Shown: positions 25,501 to 33,655 of the stretch, one piece after another
How the letters are laid out: the number at the start of each line of letters is the position of its first letter
Numbering within the stretch: the stretch's first letter is position 1
Source: a virus
Direction: 5' to 3' (one strand)
Length of the DNA stretch: 51,700 nt
IMG/VR virus record: IMGVR_UViG_3300021168_000005
Coordinates: 1-51,700 of that record
Notes under the pieces: model-generated
Told to the model about the DNA's origin: nothing
Database searches by the model: none
What the model saw: the letters and a program-made list of their open reading frames with translations, nothing else
Translations under genes and position numbers: made by a program

Positions 25501-26950
25501 TAGAACCTCCGCCAGAAGCATTAGCATATTCCATACAAATAGAACCATTAGGACTAGATTGTCCTGCTGTACTAGCAGGCTGCGTATATCCTGCTCCAGC
25601 CGTACATGTTTCAGGAAAGGTAAATGGTTGACCACCGAAGGCGAATAAAAACGCTCCTGTAAGTGTAGTAGCCGAACCACTACTCATAGTGGTTCCAGTA
25701 TTATTATTCGATGCGCTATTATCTAACGAAGTTACTGGCCCCATTCCGGATACTTGTGCTACTATCATCATGTGCGTAGTAAGGGAGCCATTCGCTATTG
25801 CTGTGATAGTACAACTTCCACCAGTAACGTTAGAAGCTACCCAAGCTCCTTGATTACGTGGTTGTCCGAATAGCGATTGAAAAACGTGAATATAAAAATT
25901 ACCACAACTATCTGTTACCTTAGTAGTTTTAAAAGTGAACCCCGGATACGGGGCTTCACCTACGACAAGTGTATTACCTGTTGTAACACTAAAAGCAGGT
26001 AAAGAACACGTAATGCCTGAGCCGCATTCTACGCTAGTACCACTAACAAAAGTTCCACCGCCTATAGCAGTATTAGAACTAATGAGCTGTATAGCTCCAC
26101 CACCGGAAAAATCTAATGTAATATTCTGATTAAAAAATGTATTCCCTATACGACAAGCCGCACCGGGAGTAGTAGAACCTACAAAACGAATAGTTGCTTC
26201 ATTTGTGCCAATCGTAGATAATAAAAGATTCATTCCCGCTGAAGCATCTGTTCCCGTAACTCCATTCCCATCACAAGTCATCCAGTCTCTAGTATCATAG
26301 ATAGCTTTATTTTGTGGCACCCACAAAGATGATCCAGTGTTCCATGTTGGGAATTGAGAATTATTAGTTCCCGGATTTATATTACCACCACCCCCACCTC
26401 CGGTAGAAATGTCTTGCCAGATAGTACCATTGAAAAATCTAATCTTATTAGTATTAAGATTATAATATGCAATACCCGGCCCTAAGTTTAGTGCTGCTTC
26501 TGTATCATTGTAGAACTTAGGATAGTTAAATGAATTACCAATGGCACTAATAATGGATGCATTAATCGGCCCACTAAGGTCTATCGCAGGCCCAAATACA
26601 TCTTGAAGTGAACTTGCACAAGGAAGATTAGCATTACTACAAACTGTAAAAGTCCACTGTCCGCCTAACGGTGTAACTTTATGATCGTCAGTCAGGGTAA
26701 GAGTAAAAGTCCCCGAACCGTTCATAGTTCCATTTACATTATATGGAAAAGCTACACCATTTAATTTGTAAGTAAAAACAGAAATATTTCCACTGCTAGG
26801 TGTAAATGCAGCAGATACAGTGCCATTAGTAAACGTCTGCCCATCTGGATACATGATTGTTCCAGTGACAGAAGTAGTTTGAGCGGCTACTATACAACTA
26901 CTAAGAAGCAATGTTAATGTAAGAAATTTTTTCATAGTATTAATTAGCAT
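22562..26950 (-). CDS. Giant tailspike/adhesin with signal peptide
   Basis: 1462 aa from 26950, or 1457 from the better-looking ATG at 26935. Either way the start looks like a Sec signal peptide (MKKFLTLTLLLSSCIVAAQ). Next comes a domain related to the N-terminus of the 9095-10552 fibre (GSGTFTLTLTDDHKVTPLGGQW, paired Cys), a Gly-rich hinge, a long beta-helix-like region with many Asn, Gly and Cys, and a Thr/Ser-rich C-terminal beta domain. Probably receptor-binding, perhaps polysaccharide-degrading. Start overlaps the previous stop. Confidence 0.7.
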   Translation of the reverse strand: MLINTMKKFLTLTLLLSSCIVAAQTTSVTGTIMYPDGQTFTNGTVSAAFTPSSGNISVFTYKLNGVAFPYNVNGTMNGSGTFTLTLTDDHKVTPLGGQWTFTVCSNANLPCASSLQDVFGPAIDLSGPINASIISAIGNSFNYPKFYNDTEAALNLGPGIAYYNLNTNKIRFFNGTIWQDISTGGGGGGNINPGTNNSQFPTWNTGSSLWVPQNKAIYDTRDWMTCDGNGVTGTDASAGMNLLLSTIGTNEATIRFVGSTTPGAACRIGNTFFNQNITLDFSGGGAIQLISSNTAIGGGTFVSGTSVECGSGITCSLPAFSVTTGNTLVVGEAPYPGFTFKTTKVTDSCGNFYIHVFQSLFGQPRNQGAWVASNVTGGSCTITAIANGSLTTHMMIVAQVSGMGPVTSLDNSASNNNTGTTMSSGSATTLTGAFLFAFGGQPFTFPETCTAGAGYTQPASTAGQSSPNGSICMEYANASGGGSTSATQTISTNPSPGTWVYSLVSLKPGNATATIWGGIYDPDQHQIFYNADSATGHGVVDFTGSGITFDVVPEWWGASTNASASTNTPAIQASIWAAFGGGKTQARTNASGLSQYNRPLHIGSIYQINDELKMFNTNGFAIHGINRLASGFNQTVTNKRIINGQSNTYGVIDNIGFSTQASQNVALVDIDWDGVTTPGDLKPQFLDFNHVNFAGSGVGFIGLEIAKSGGAAQGSNIYCRDCAFQSFTEACAQIGTHANLAGNALAIGFSGDMQGCNKNGIAVYGGGYVSFGDGVEESSMENGYSTQTGFDMYCELTQGPCSMDYMRSESRRLISGNDIVLHKTRVINQAAFLPPGQTFPVGSIMIGSIVAGDGAFYTVTSNAGAANGIGTPTALLTASSGSSTTLVDTNQTVAGAVTILKFGITPNEVVTQAVTGSTGTVLTAPSSSATISGTLTSGSFVFGDIAQQAVTGVTCTIGSGNTSVLFNCSNFSGTADGTHVWTDNTTLATFTPSGVPAFSASSMLITAATGSPDSTHDWVGGTNGGHFTPSGLPINQANFTVNGFAGMSLSVLSGKNAGCYNTIASNTATSITLNASWITRYDKLGCPGPDTSSNFLVEPTWNHGTVTSGGMTMVYLNENAIDCEVTFNIKSGCVPQLRLEDVIEAGGQIRAALTGSVIDGLLVSRQDWFDNTAGQNPQTCCDQPFDWDIRVSQTIGPNVVPYQGIFYQSWTLPSLGGTQYNGALQRRLGTKALVWDIGNIGTNNPPANASASSVSIGGRSDNGASNDATRNILEYTGMFGRGAPKPSASNNFNTTDQSGTDSDITGGPSTGAGIGGAINWWISTPSVSSQVVNSGAKVGRVNNTGQIESLLSTGTAPFKAASTTPVTNLTTVPVTYNVSGTQLVNVHIIADSSSLTSGTPSTKVITLSGAAVFTSNTSYKCAVSNTTNPANSLAITYTDGSHFTVTGPNTVSDGFSFNCVGN

Positions 26951-28397
26951 GACAGCTAACTTCTAAAATGTCCGATGCAGTCCAAGCTTGAGCAGCTCCC
27001 GCTGCTGTAAATTGACCTATAGGTGCGGTCGTCGTTGTACCAGCACCAGTTTGTTTACAACGAAATACAGTAGAAGAACTTGTCGTTACATCTTCACAAT
27101 TACAATACCAACTATGTGCTGCTATTGGTAATCCTATAGTTCCAGTACTCGCTGCTCCACCAGTACCAACGTTAATTTCAAAAGAAGCCGTAGAATTAGC
27201 ATTAACAATAGATGGTGAAGTTCCAAATCCTGCTGAAATAGTTGGGGCCGTATTAGAAATTATTAAATTACCTGTCCCCATAGAAATTTTCGTTGGGTCT
27301 ATTTCTAAAAATTGATTTCCGATAGTAAAAGCCGTATTACCCGCAGCACCATTACCCCAAGTTAGAATTATATTAGATCCTGCCCCACCAAAAATTCCTG
27401 ATGTATTTGCAACACCAGCACCACCATTTAATATATACCCCGGTACAGAAAAATCATTTGTACAAGTTACTGGATTTGTAACTGTTCCTGCTACTGCTGG
27501 TCCTGTACAAGTTGCTGTTCCACTAGTACCACCAACTAAACCAACAATACCACCAGCACCAGTTTTACCAATATTTAATGTTGTAGACGTTCCGCAATTA
27601 GCTGCGCCGAATACTAAGTTAAGAGCACTAACACCAGCAATCTGCATATCTATAAGCTTTGAAGATATTGCTGCTGCGGTACAAGTTGTATTAAAGAGTA
27701 TATTTGTAAATGTTGCACCTGCCGCATTCCAAGTTTGTGTGCTATTAATAGTTGGAGTATTAGCTACTATACTTCCTTGAGTTAATGCAATATTAGTTTG
27801 ATATGCTGGCGCTGCTGATCCACCAGTATTATTGCCGTAAACTGTTCCTGCTGCTGCATTAGATAGCGAGAATGATAATGCTGGCGTCGTTGTTGGTGTA
27901 GCAACTGAAGTTGTAAATAATGGAGATAATGTTCCTGCGGAAAACGAAGTAACTGTTCCTCCACCTCCACCTCCAGAGGGATTATTGGCATAGCCTGTAA
28001 GATTAGTAGTAAGCGAAGCACTCCCTACGGGAGTTATAGATGTTATATTAATTCTAGTAAAATTAACGGTCTGCGCTGTAGAAATAGCGTTGCCATTAGC
28101 TGTACAGGTTTGAGCAGCAACTATATCACCAATGTTCCATGTTACTCCATCAGCGCTACTATCAACTCTCACAGAGCACGCTGAAAGCGTTCCCGTAACA
28201 TTCCAGCTTAGTTGATGATATTGTGCTCCTGTACCAATAATATTGCAAGAAGAAAGAAAGTCTCCACAAGAAGTGCTTACAGTAGTACTATTATGAGTAA
28301 CTGCCGAATAAACATACTGAATAGTCTGAGCTTCGCTGTGCTTCGCGCAGCAAAATAATAGCGCAGCTAATAGCGAAGCTAGAAAGATTCTTTTCAT
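26940..28397 (-). CDS. Signal-peptide-bearing fibre/adhesin protein
   Basis: 485 aa. Residues 1-23 (MKRIFLASLLAALLFCCAKHSEA) form a signal peptide; the CC could also suggest a lipobox-like site, though the surrounding pattern is poor. A beta-sandwich-like domain with three or four Cys is followed by a Gly linker and a Thr/Ala/Asn-rich beta region ending in WYCNCEDVTTSSSTVFRCKQ. AAAGGAG precedes the ATG. Probably forms the distal tail apparatus with the giant adhesin. Confidence 0.65.
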   Translation of the reverse strand: MKRIFLASLLAALLFCCAKHSEAQTIQYVYSAVTHNSTTVSTSCGDFLSSCNIIGTGAQYHQLSWNVTGTLSACSVRVDSSADGVTWNIGDIVAAQTCTANGNAISTAQTVNFTRINITSITPVGSASLTTNLTGYANNPSGGGGGGTVTSFSAGTLSPLFTTSVATPTTTPALSFSLSNAAAGTVYGNNTGGSAAPAYQTNIALTQGSIVANTPTINSTQTWNAAGATFTNILFNTTCTAAAISSKLIDMQIAGVSALNLVFGAANCGTSTTLNIGKTGAGGIVGLVGGTSGTATCTGPAVAGTVTNPVTCTNDFSVPGYILNGGAGVANTSGIFGGAGSNIILTWGNGAAGNTAFTIGNQFLEIDPTKISMGTGNLIISNTAPTISAGFGTSPSIVNANSTASFEINVGTGGAASTGTIGLPIAAHSWYCNCEDVTTSSSTVFRCKQTGAGTTTTAPIGQFTAAGAAQAWTASDILEVSCHAN

Positions 28398-28409
28398 AGC
28401 GAAGCTCCT

Positions 28410-28778
28410 TTAAGCGTGAAATACGTTAAGCCGACCATTTGTTATCCCGTTGTTCTTTACTAACAAACCATTATTAACCCAACCAGCATTTCCAGACCTT
28501 ACGGTTTGAAGATCAGAAGCACCATTAAGATTGATAAATTGACGTGGAGAATTACCATCAATATTATCATATCTGAACAGTGTAGCTTGGTCCGCGTCTG
28601 CAATGTACTGCATAAATTCAACTTGAAAAATCTTCTGCGGTCCACGCCATACAACAAGATAAAAAGCACCATTAATAGTAACAACATCTCCCGGATTATT
28701 TCCACTGCCGCTATTAGCTGCCAAAGCTGCTACGTCAGTGGATAACACTATAAGAGGATTTCCAGTGAAATCAGCCAT
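28410..28778 (-). CDS. Virion structural protein
   Basis: 122 aa. Beta-rich, with GDVVTINGAFYLVVWRGPQ and AGWVNNGLLVKNNGI, features often seen in phage decoration or tail proteins. AAGGAGAT precedes the ATG. No family recognised. Confidence 0.6.
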   Translation of the reverse strand: MADFTGNPLIVLSTDVAALAANSGSGNNPGDVVTINGAFYLVVWRGPQKIFQVEFMQYIADADQATLFRYDNIDGNSPRQFINLNGASDLQTVRSGNAGWVNNGLLVKNNGITNGRLNVFHA

Positions 28779-28792
28779 AGATTATCTCCTTA

Positions 28793-28819
28793 GAAGGCTC
28801 CTTTTCTAGCGAAGCTAGA
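28793..28819 (-). other. Intergenic hairpin plus AAAAGGAGCCTT motif
   Basis: On the minus strand CTAGC-TTC-GCTAG forms a hairpin over the stop codon of the upstream gene, followed by AAAAGGAGCCTT and then a second ribosome binding site for the next gene. The motif recurs near 29720, 30259 and 31346. Confidence 0.4.
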
Positions 28820-29381
28820 CATTAACGATTGCATAAGTAAGAACTACTTCAAGAGTTCCCGCACCCACGGTGTAATTAGCTGCACCATCATTACCAGCAA
28901 AAACACCTTGTCCGAGTGCTTGAGCATCCGTCAATGGTGTTGCTGCTGAACCAGCAGGTAAACCAGTAATACCAATAACAGAACCATTAGCAACCGCAGT
29001 TAGGATAGCTGATTGATCAGCAGAGATTGCCTTAGCATTAGCAACAGCACCAAGAAAGAGCTTGAATGTTCCGGCATTAAGAGTGTACGCCGCAGTCAAG
29101 AATAAATATCGAAGAGTAATCTCTTCGACATAAATAACTTGATTTGCTCCCGGATTAGGAAGTAACTGAATTGGCGTAGTCTTAAGCGCAAGTAACTGTG
29201 CGCTAGTTAGAAGAACTCTAGCAATAAGAGAAGGAGTTGCCACACCGGGATTAGTATTTGCTGTACCAGCAGCTACCTGTGGTACTGTTACACTACCATC
29301 AACGTTAAGAGATGCAATAACATCTACGTTATTTTCATCCAAAATCTGCCAAACAGGACTTGTAGAGATTCTTTGAGTCAT
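28815..29381 (-). CDS. Virion structural protein (capsid fibre or decoration candidate)
   Basis: 188 aa. Ala/Thr/Val-rich beta protein beginning MTQRISTSPVWQILDENNVDV. AGGAGG precedes the ATG. Lies between the capsid genes and the fibre genes. No motif recognised; structural role inferred from position and composition. Confidence 0.6.
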   Translation of the reverse strand: MTQRISTSPVWQILDENNVDVIASLNVDGSVTVPQVAAGTANTNPGVATPSLIARVLLTSAQLLALKTTPIQLLPNPGANQVIYVEEITLRYLFLTAAYTLNAGTFKLFLGAVANAKAISADQSAILTAVANGSVIGITGLPAGSAATPLTDAQALGQGVFAGNDGAANYTVGAGTLEVVLTYAIVNV

Positions 29382-29392
29382 ATTAAAACCTC

Positions 29393-29704
29393 CTAGAATA
29401 TAATATCGTCGTCTGTATTACTTCCGCTTTCCAGCGGAGTTATCAATTTTTCATTTGGTTCTAATTCGTGAGTAGGAATTTCTAATACTTGTGCTATATT
29501 AGATTCTCTTTGACCAACTAGATAATTCCCATGATTACCATAATCAACGCAATCCCACTTTTTACAGAGTAATAAACCACGCTGCCAAACCATTTCAGAG
29601 ATCTTTACACGGGAACCGCAACGAGAACAATAATGATATTCAACTTGATGAAACGATCTATCACCACGGTAAGCTGTCGTTACTACGATTGGTTGATTAG
29701 GCAT
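29393..29704 (-). CDS. Zinc-ribbon protein in the capsid operon
   Basis: 103 aa. CSRCGS near residues 26-31 and a second Cys pair in CKKWDC near 47-52 suggest a zinc ribbon. An acidic C-terminus (SGSNTDDDIIF). Its ribosome binding site AAAGGAGCC is one arm (29720-29730) of the interleaved inverted repeat upstream. Function unknown. Confidence 0.65.
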   Translation of the reverse strand: MPNQPIVVTTAYRGDRSFHQVEYHYCSRCGSRVKISEMVWQRGLLLCKKWDCVDYGNHGNYLVGQRESNIAQVLEIPTHELEPNEKLITPLESGSNTDDDIIF

Positions 29705-29719
29705 TAGATTATTATAGCG

Positions 29720-29799
29720 AAGGCTCCTTTAGTATGAAGGGTCAGCCATATTATAAAAGGCGGGCAGAAGAAAAGGAGCCTTAAGCCTAACTTCTGCCC
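29720..29799 (-). promoter_or_regulatory. Interleaved inverted repeats (pseudoknot) covering a ribosome binding site
   Basis: Perfect pairs: 29720-29730 with 29772-29782 (11 bp) and 29762-29770 with 29791-29799 (9 bp). Order A-B-A'-B', so both can form together only as a pseudoknot. On the transcribed minus strand the 29720-29730 arm is AAAGGAGCCTT, the ribosome binding site for the gene at 29393-29704, and its partner is an anti-Shine-Dalgarno. Possible translational control of the zinc-ribbon gene. Confidence 0.6.
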
Positions 29800-29872
29800 T
29801 ATCCATTATTAACTCTCATTTGCTTCGTATCACCCGCGAAGGTAGGCGAAGAAAGAGAATTAAAATGGAATC

Positions 29873-30238
29873 TTATTTAGTCTCAATATGTTTTACCGCG
29901 CCAGCTTCTGCTTCGTTAAGATGTTTAAATCGTCCCTGCCATGCACACTTGCATTCAGCATAATATTTGTAATTCAAACCTTGCTGAGGTTTCACTGTCA
30001 CAATATGCTTACCATCGCTAGTTTGCATAGTAAACACAATATCCGAAGGATCTTCACCATGTACAGCTTCTTCAACTTCATCTTCAACTTTATGAATCTC
30101 AGCTTTCATTTTACTCAAAGCACTAGTTTTCGCAGGCGTTGCTTGTTGTTCGGCTTGAGTAACATTAACTTGATTATCTACATCAGGATTAACTTGTCCA
30201 GTACCACCACCTAATTTATCATCCAAGCTACCCATCAC
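29873..30238 (-). CDS. Small acidic structural-operon protein
   Basis: 121 aa. A disordered Gln/Thr-rich N-terminus, a coiled-coil KMKAEIHKVEDEVEEAVH, then a beta domain with CKCAWQGRFKHLNEAEAGA. GAAAGGAG precedes the ATG. Next to the major capsid gene; function unknown. Confidence 0.6.
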   Translation of the reverse strand: MMGSLDDKLGGGTGQVNPDVDNQVNVTQAEQQATPAKTSALSKMKAEIHKVEDEVEEAVHGEDPSDIVFTMQTSDGKHIVTVKPQQGLNYKYYAECKCAWQGRFKHLNEAEAGAVKHIETK

Positions 30239-30347
30239 AGACTCCTTTCAGGTTTAAAAAAGGCTCCTTTTTTCGCTCTGGCTTTAGTTTTTATGCGGAG
30301 TTAGCTGCCATACCTCTTTCTTTCTAATGTAAACAAACCATCAGAAT

Positions 30348-31301
30348 TTACGGACCATTGCTACCCCAAACTCCTAGCCAATGAGAAGCACCAGCAGCAA
30401 AACGCATCTTAGATTTTTGCTTCAGTGCATCTGTGTCAAAGTCATCATCATAATCCATGTCTGGTTTTTTACGCCACATGAATTTAAGTTGATGCATATC
30501 TTTTGCACAAACTGCAAACCATGCAGTGTCAGAGGTGAGATAATGGCCAACCATATAGCCAAGATCTTCACCAAGCAATGCGTTAATTTCGTTGGTCGCA
30601 GTTCCTGGTTTTCCGGGGCTTCCTAGTAGTTCTCTTGCAAGAAAGCGAAGCGCTGGAGGAATAACCAGAGCTTTAGGCTTAAGAACAATAGGAAGACCAA
30701 CACCGTCTACAATTCGTTCAAATTGATTTGTCATTGCAATAACAGCAGCAAGGCTCAAATCAACATCTACTGCGGGACGATTAGGAAAGGTTCCAGCAGC
30801 AGAAATAACTCCTGATAGTCCAGGACCGTAATTTGTGGCCGTTGGTCCACCAAGAAGAGGATGTTGGTTATTAAAGAGACTTACACCATCAATTGTTTTG
30901 ACGGTTGAAAAGCCAAGATTAAAGATATTCCACGGAACCATTTCTTCCGTGAATCTTTGACTACGCGCTAGTGCTTTAGGAATCTGTTTAATTACGCCAT
31001 ATTGATCGTCTTCATAAAGCTCAAAAGAAGCGCGAGCAGCAAGAGCGTAGGTTAGAGGGATATAACGTAAGGTGCCACCTTGAATAACCTGTGTATAATT
31101 AACAGGAGTATTTTCAGGTTTATATGGCATCGGGCCAGTTCCTGCAAATTCTACGTCGTCTGCGTAAGCAGTAGTAATATTTTCGACGTTAAAAATAGCA
31201 GGATATTCTAGGTCCCGTTGATAAGTCTCTAACCATTGGTTAAAGAGCTTATGTATGCCAGGCGCCATTAATTGTGCATACTGGCCGCGAACCATAGTCA
31301 T
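30348..31301 (-). CDS. Major capsid protein
   Basis: 317 aa. An N-terminal helix and an ERY-like start (MTMVRGQYAQLMAPGIHKLF) lead into an HK97-fold-like layout. Segments such as FERIVDGVGLPIVLKPKALVIP and the NALLGEDLGYMVGHYLTSDTAWFAVCAK core resemble Mu-type and related HK97-fold capsid proteins. Position after scaffold-like and decoration-like genes and a strong AAGGAG support it. Not proven to be HK97-like by motif alone. Confidence 0.75.
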   Translation of the reverse strand: MTMVRGQYAQLMAPGIHKLFNQWLETYQRDLEYPAIFNVENITTAYADDVEFAGTGPMPYKPENTPVNYTQVIQGGTLRYIPLTYALAARASFELYEDDQYGVIKQIPKALARSQRFTEEMVPWNIFNLGFSTVKTIDGVSLFNNQHPLLGGPTATNYGPGLSGVISAAGTFPNRPAVDVDLSLAAVIAMTNQFERIVDGVGLPIVLKPKALVIPPALRFLARELLGSPGKPGTATNEINALLGEDLGYMVGHYLTSDTAWFAVCAKDMHQLKFMWRKKPDMDYDDDFDTDALKQKSKMRFAAGASHWLGVWGSNGP

Positions 31302-31334
31302 AGAGTATTAATTCTCCTTGATTTATATAACAAG

Positions 31335-31362
31335 TAACAAAAAACAAGGCTCCTTTTTGTTA
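31335..31362 (-). other. Hairpin presenting GGAGCC in its loop
   Basis: TAACAAAAA (31335-31343) pairs with TTTTTGTTA (31354-31362). On the transcribed strand the loop contains GGAGCC. It lies just after the decoration gene stop and about 30 bases before the true ribosome binding site of the capsid gene. It may be a processing site or a partial terminator that sets capsid level. Confidence 0.5.
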
Positions 31363-31371
31363 TGAAGCTAA

Positions 31372-32013
31372 TTATGAATATTGCGATGCAGAACGTAGGA
31401 ACTTAAAACGTACTCTCGCGTTAGGAATAAGACCGTCGATTGGTGAAATCTCTACTAGCTCAACCACAGTATTAGTACCTACGGTAACTTTTCCACCATC
31501 TACATACCAATAAATTGGGGCAGTCAAGTCAGCCGTAAGGCCGAATTGAGTATTAAGCATAGCTTGTGTTGGAGTTGCTCCTACTGAGGTTCCAAGCGTA
31601 GAATTATCAAACATTGCTTCGAAGATAGTGTCATCAATAGCAGTGTTAAATTCAATCTGACCAGTTACAAAAGGAGCACCACGAGGAATATTAACAGCCA
31701 AACTTTCGTTTGATACTGAACCAAACGTAGTTCCTGTTCCTGGAAAACCTACGCCCACAAAACCACTTGGCGCGCCAGCTCCTGAAGATGCTAAATTATG
31801 AGCATCCTCCATAGCAACGCCAGCAATTACAGCAGCTACGCCACCACCTGTTCCTGCCCAAGCGATAACATTACCAGTTCCATCAACAGCAACTGGAGTA
31901 CCAGCAAGAAAAGTTTGTCCGTTCTTTTCGTTAATGTGTCTAGTATTATCAGTGTTACCACTGATGGTTATTACAACTGTAATAGGTGCGTGATGTGCTA
32001 AAAATGCGGCCAT
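31372..32013 (-). CDS. Head decoration / stabilisation protein
   Basis: 213 aa. Ala/Gly/Thr-rich beta protein with INEKNGQTFLAGTPVAVDGTGNV and a Gly-rich middle, typical of head decoration or DUF2190-like proteins that bind capsid surfaces. Strong AAGGAGG precedes the ATG. Located directly upstream of the capsid gene in transcription order. Confidence 0.6.
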   Translation of the reverse strand: MAAFLAHHAPITVVITISGNTDNTRHINEKNGQTFLAGTPVAVDGTGNVIAWAGTGGGVAAVIAGVAMEDAHNLASSGAGAPSGFVGVGFPGTGTTFGSVSNESLAVNIPRGAPFVTGQIEFNTAIDDTIFEAMFDNSTLGTSVGATPTQAMLNTQFGLTADLTAPIYWYVDGGKVTVGTNTVVELVEISPIDGLIPNARVRFKFLRSASQYS

Positions 32014-32057
32014 TAGTTTTCCTCCTTCGGATTAATTTAAAACACTTAAAAATCACA

Positions 32058-32930
32058 TTAGCGACCTTCAGCAAACTCTTTATCTTGTGCTGCCATCTCT
32101 CCTGTTGACGGTGCATAAAATTCTACAGTGTGTCCTGCCTTACGCATTGCTTGCAAAACATCTGCGCCAACTTCGTTGGCTAGAGTTCTTTTTGCTTGTG
32201 CAATAGCATTAGGCTGCCACCGTCCAACCATTTCAAGAGAACGAATGATATTCTTCTTTAGTATACCCATAAGATGAATAACATCCACCTTCATAAGCAC
32301 AACATCAAACCATTTGATAGTTCCATCTTCCTTAAGAAGATGCTCGCTAAATCCACCTGCAATATCTTCAGCAACTGCGTTGCTAAAACCAATCGCCTTA
32401 AACATCGCATAGTTACCGCCTTCGTAGTTTTTATAATTAACCCAACGAAAGCGGATAGATGGATCTTTCGGCTTCACTTGCAACATCGCAGGAATATCAA
32501 AAGACTTAGCATCAATAAAAGGAAGATCAAGAATATCCGCCTCTGTCAAGTTAGCCAAGTCTACTTTAGTAGCACTCCGTGCCCTTGGACCATTTTGATC
32601 TTGTGAAGACGGCGGAGGAGTAATCTGAACATCTGGATTAAGATGATCCGTTGTTTGTTGACTAGAGAATCCTGCTTTATTCGTAGTTACTCTTACATCC
32701 GGTTGAAAAGGACTCTTAGCTTTACCAAGTACGTCAGTATTTGTATTACCTTTAGGAGTCATCTTATCCAAACGATCAATAACTTGCTGTGTTAAGTTAG
32801 ATGACGCCTGCGAAGGTTCTGCAAGTTTCTCCTTAGCAAGATCGCTAGCATTAGCTAAATCGCTATCAATAGCGGCAGGATTAGAAGTATTCTTTATGTT
32901 CTTAGCGATATCATCAAGAGACTTAGACAT
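32058..32930 (-). CDS. Head morphogenesis protein (unassigned)
   Basis: 290 aa. A low-complexity Ser/Asn/Gln-rich N-terminal 110 residues is followed by a folded domain (IRFRWVNYKNYEGGNYAMFKAIGF) and helices. Start overlaps the scaffold-like gene by 8 bases. Probably a minor head protein or part of the scaffold; no family recognised. Confidence 0.55.
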   Translation of the reverse strand: MSKSLDDIAKNIKNTSNPAAIDSDLANASDLAKEKLAEPSQASSNLTQQVIDRLDKMTPKGNTNTDVLGKAKSPFQPDVRVTTNKAGFSSQQTTDHLNPDVQITPPPSSQDQNGPRARSATKVDLANLTEADILDLPFIDAKSFDIPAMLQVKPKDPSIRFRWVNYKNYEGGNYAMFKAIGFSNAVAEDIAGGFSEHLLKEDGTIKWFDVVLMKVDVIHLMGILKKNIIRSLEMVGRWQPNAIAQAKRTLANEVGADVLQAMRKAGHTVEFYAPSTGEMAAQDKEFAEGR

Positions 32931-33654
32931 ACTTCAATCCACCTTTCGACTTTGCATAATCTTCAGGAGTCATTCCCCATTTCGCAGCTATTTGTAACTC
33001 CTGCGGAGTTAAATTATCTTCAAGCTTTGCAGAGGTATTACTATCTTTACGAATGACAGTAGTTCCTCCAGCCTGAATAATATTATACTTACCTTCTCTT
33101 TTGGCAGTATCAGTAGCAATTTCGTCTGCGTGGCGGCCTTTAACGAGATAATAGATATTCTCAATTAGCTCGTTAGGTTTACCTTTTTGCACAATCTGAT
33201 ATTTATTCCACTCTTTCTTAATCTCTTCTTCAAAGAGAGCAAAATGAGGGAGCGTATTTTTTGCATTCTGATACGCCATGTCAGCGGCTACGCCAAGTGT
33301 ATGTAGTTGAGTTCCTGCGATGGAAGCTTGTACAATCTTCTTAATATTACCAGAAGGGTCTTCCATAAAAGAGACAGGATCAATATTGAAAGGATCAGGA
33401 GGAGGCTCAGTTTGACGATTGTTATTACCACCATTGTTATTACCATCGTCATTATTTTGACGATCCTGATTCTCTAACTGTGTGCGCGATGTAAGCGCAG
33501 CAAGGCTATCTTTGATACTTGATAAAGAATCAGTTACAGTTTTAAGTTCTTCTTTAGAAGCAACGCCGTCTAGTTTACCTTCAAGATTTTTAATTCTATC
33601 AGGATCTAAACCAGCTTCTTTAAGTTCTTCTGGTGTTACTTTTCCCCATGCCAT
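32923..33654 (-). CDS. Scaffold-like protein
   Basis: 243 aa. An N-terminal coiled-coil (EGKLDGVASKEELKTV), an Asn/Asp/Gln-rich disordered linker and a C-terminal charged helical region, which is the usual build of phage scaffold proteins. Position between portal and capsid supports this. AGGAG precedes the ATG. Function inferred. Confidence 0.55.
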   Translation of the reverse strand: MAWGKVTPEELKEAGLDPDRIKNLEGKLDGVASKEELKTVTDSLSSIKDSLAALTSRTQLENQDRQNNDDGNNNGGNNNRQTEPPPDPFNIDPVSFMEDPSGNIKKIVQASIAGTQLHTLGVAADMAYQNAKNTLPHFALFEEEIKKEWNKYQIVQKGKPNELIENIYYLVKGRHADEIATDTAKREGKYNIIQAGGTTVIRKDSNTSAKLEDNLTPQELQIAAKWGMTPEDYAKSKGGLKYV

Positions 33655-33655
33655 T

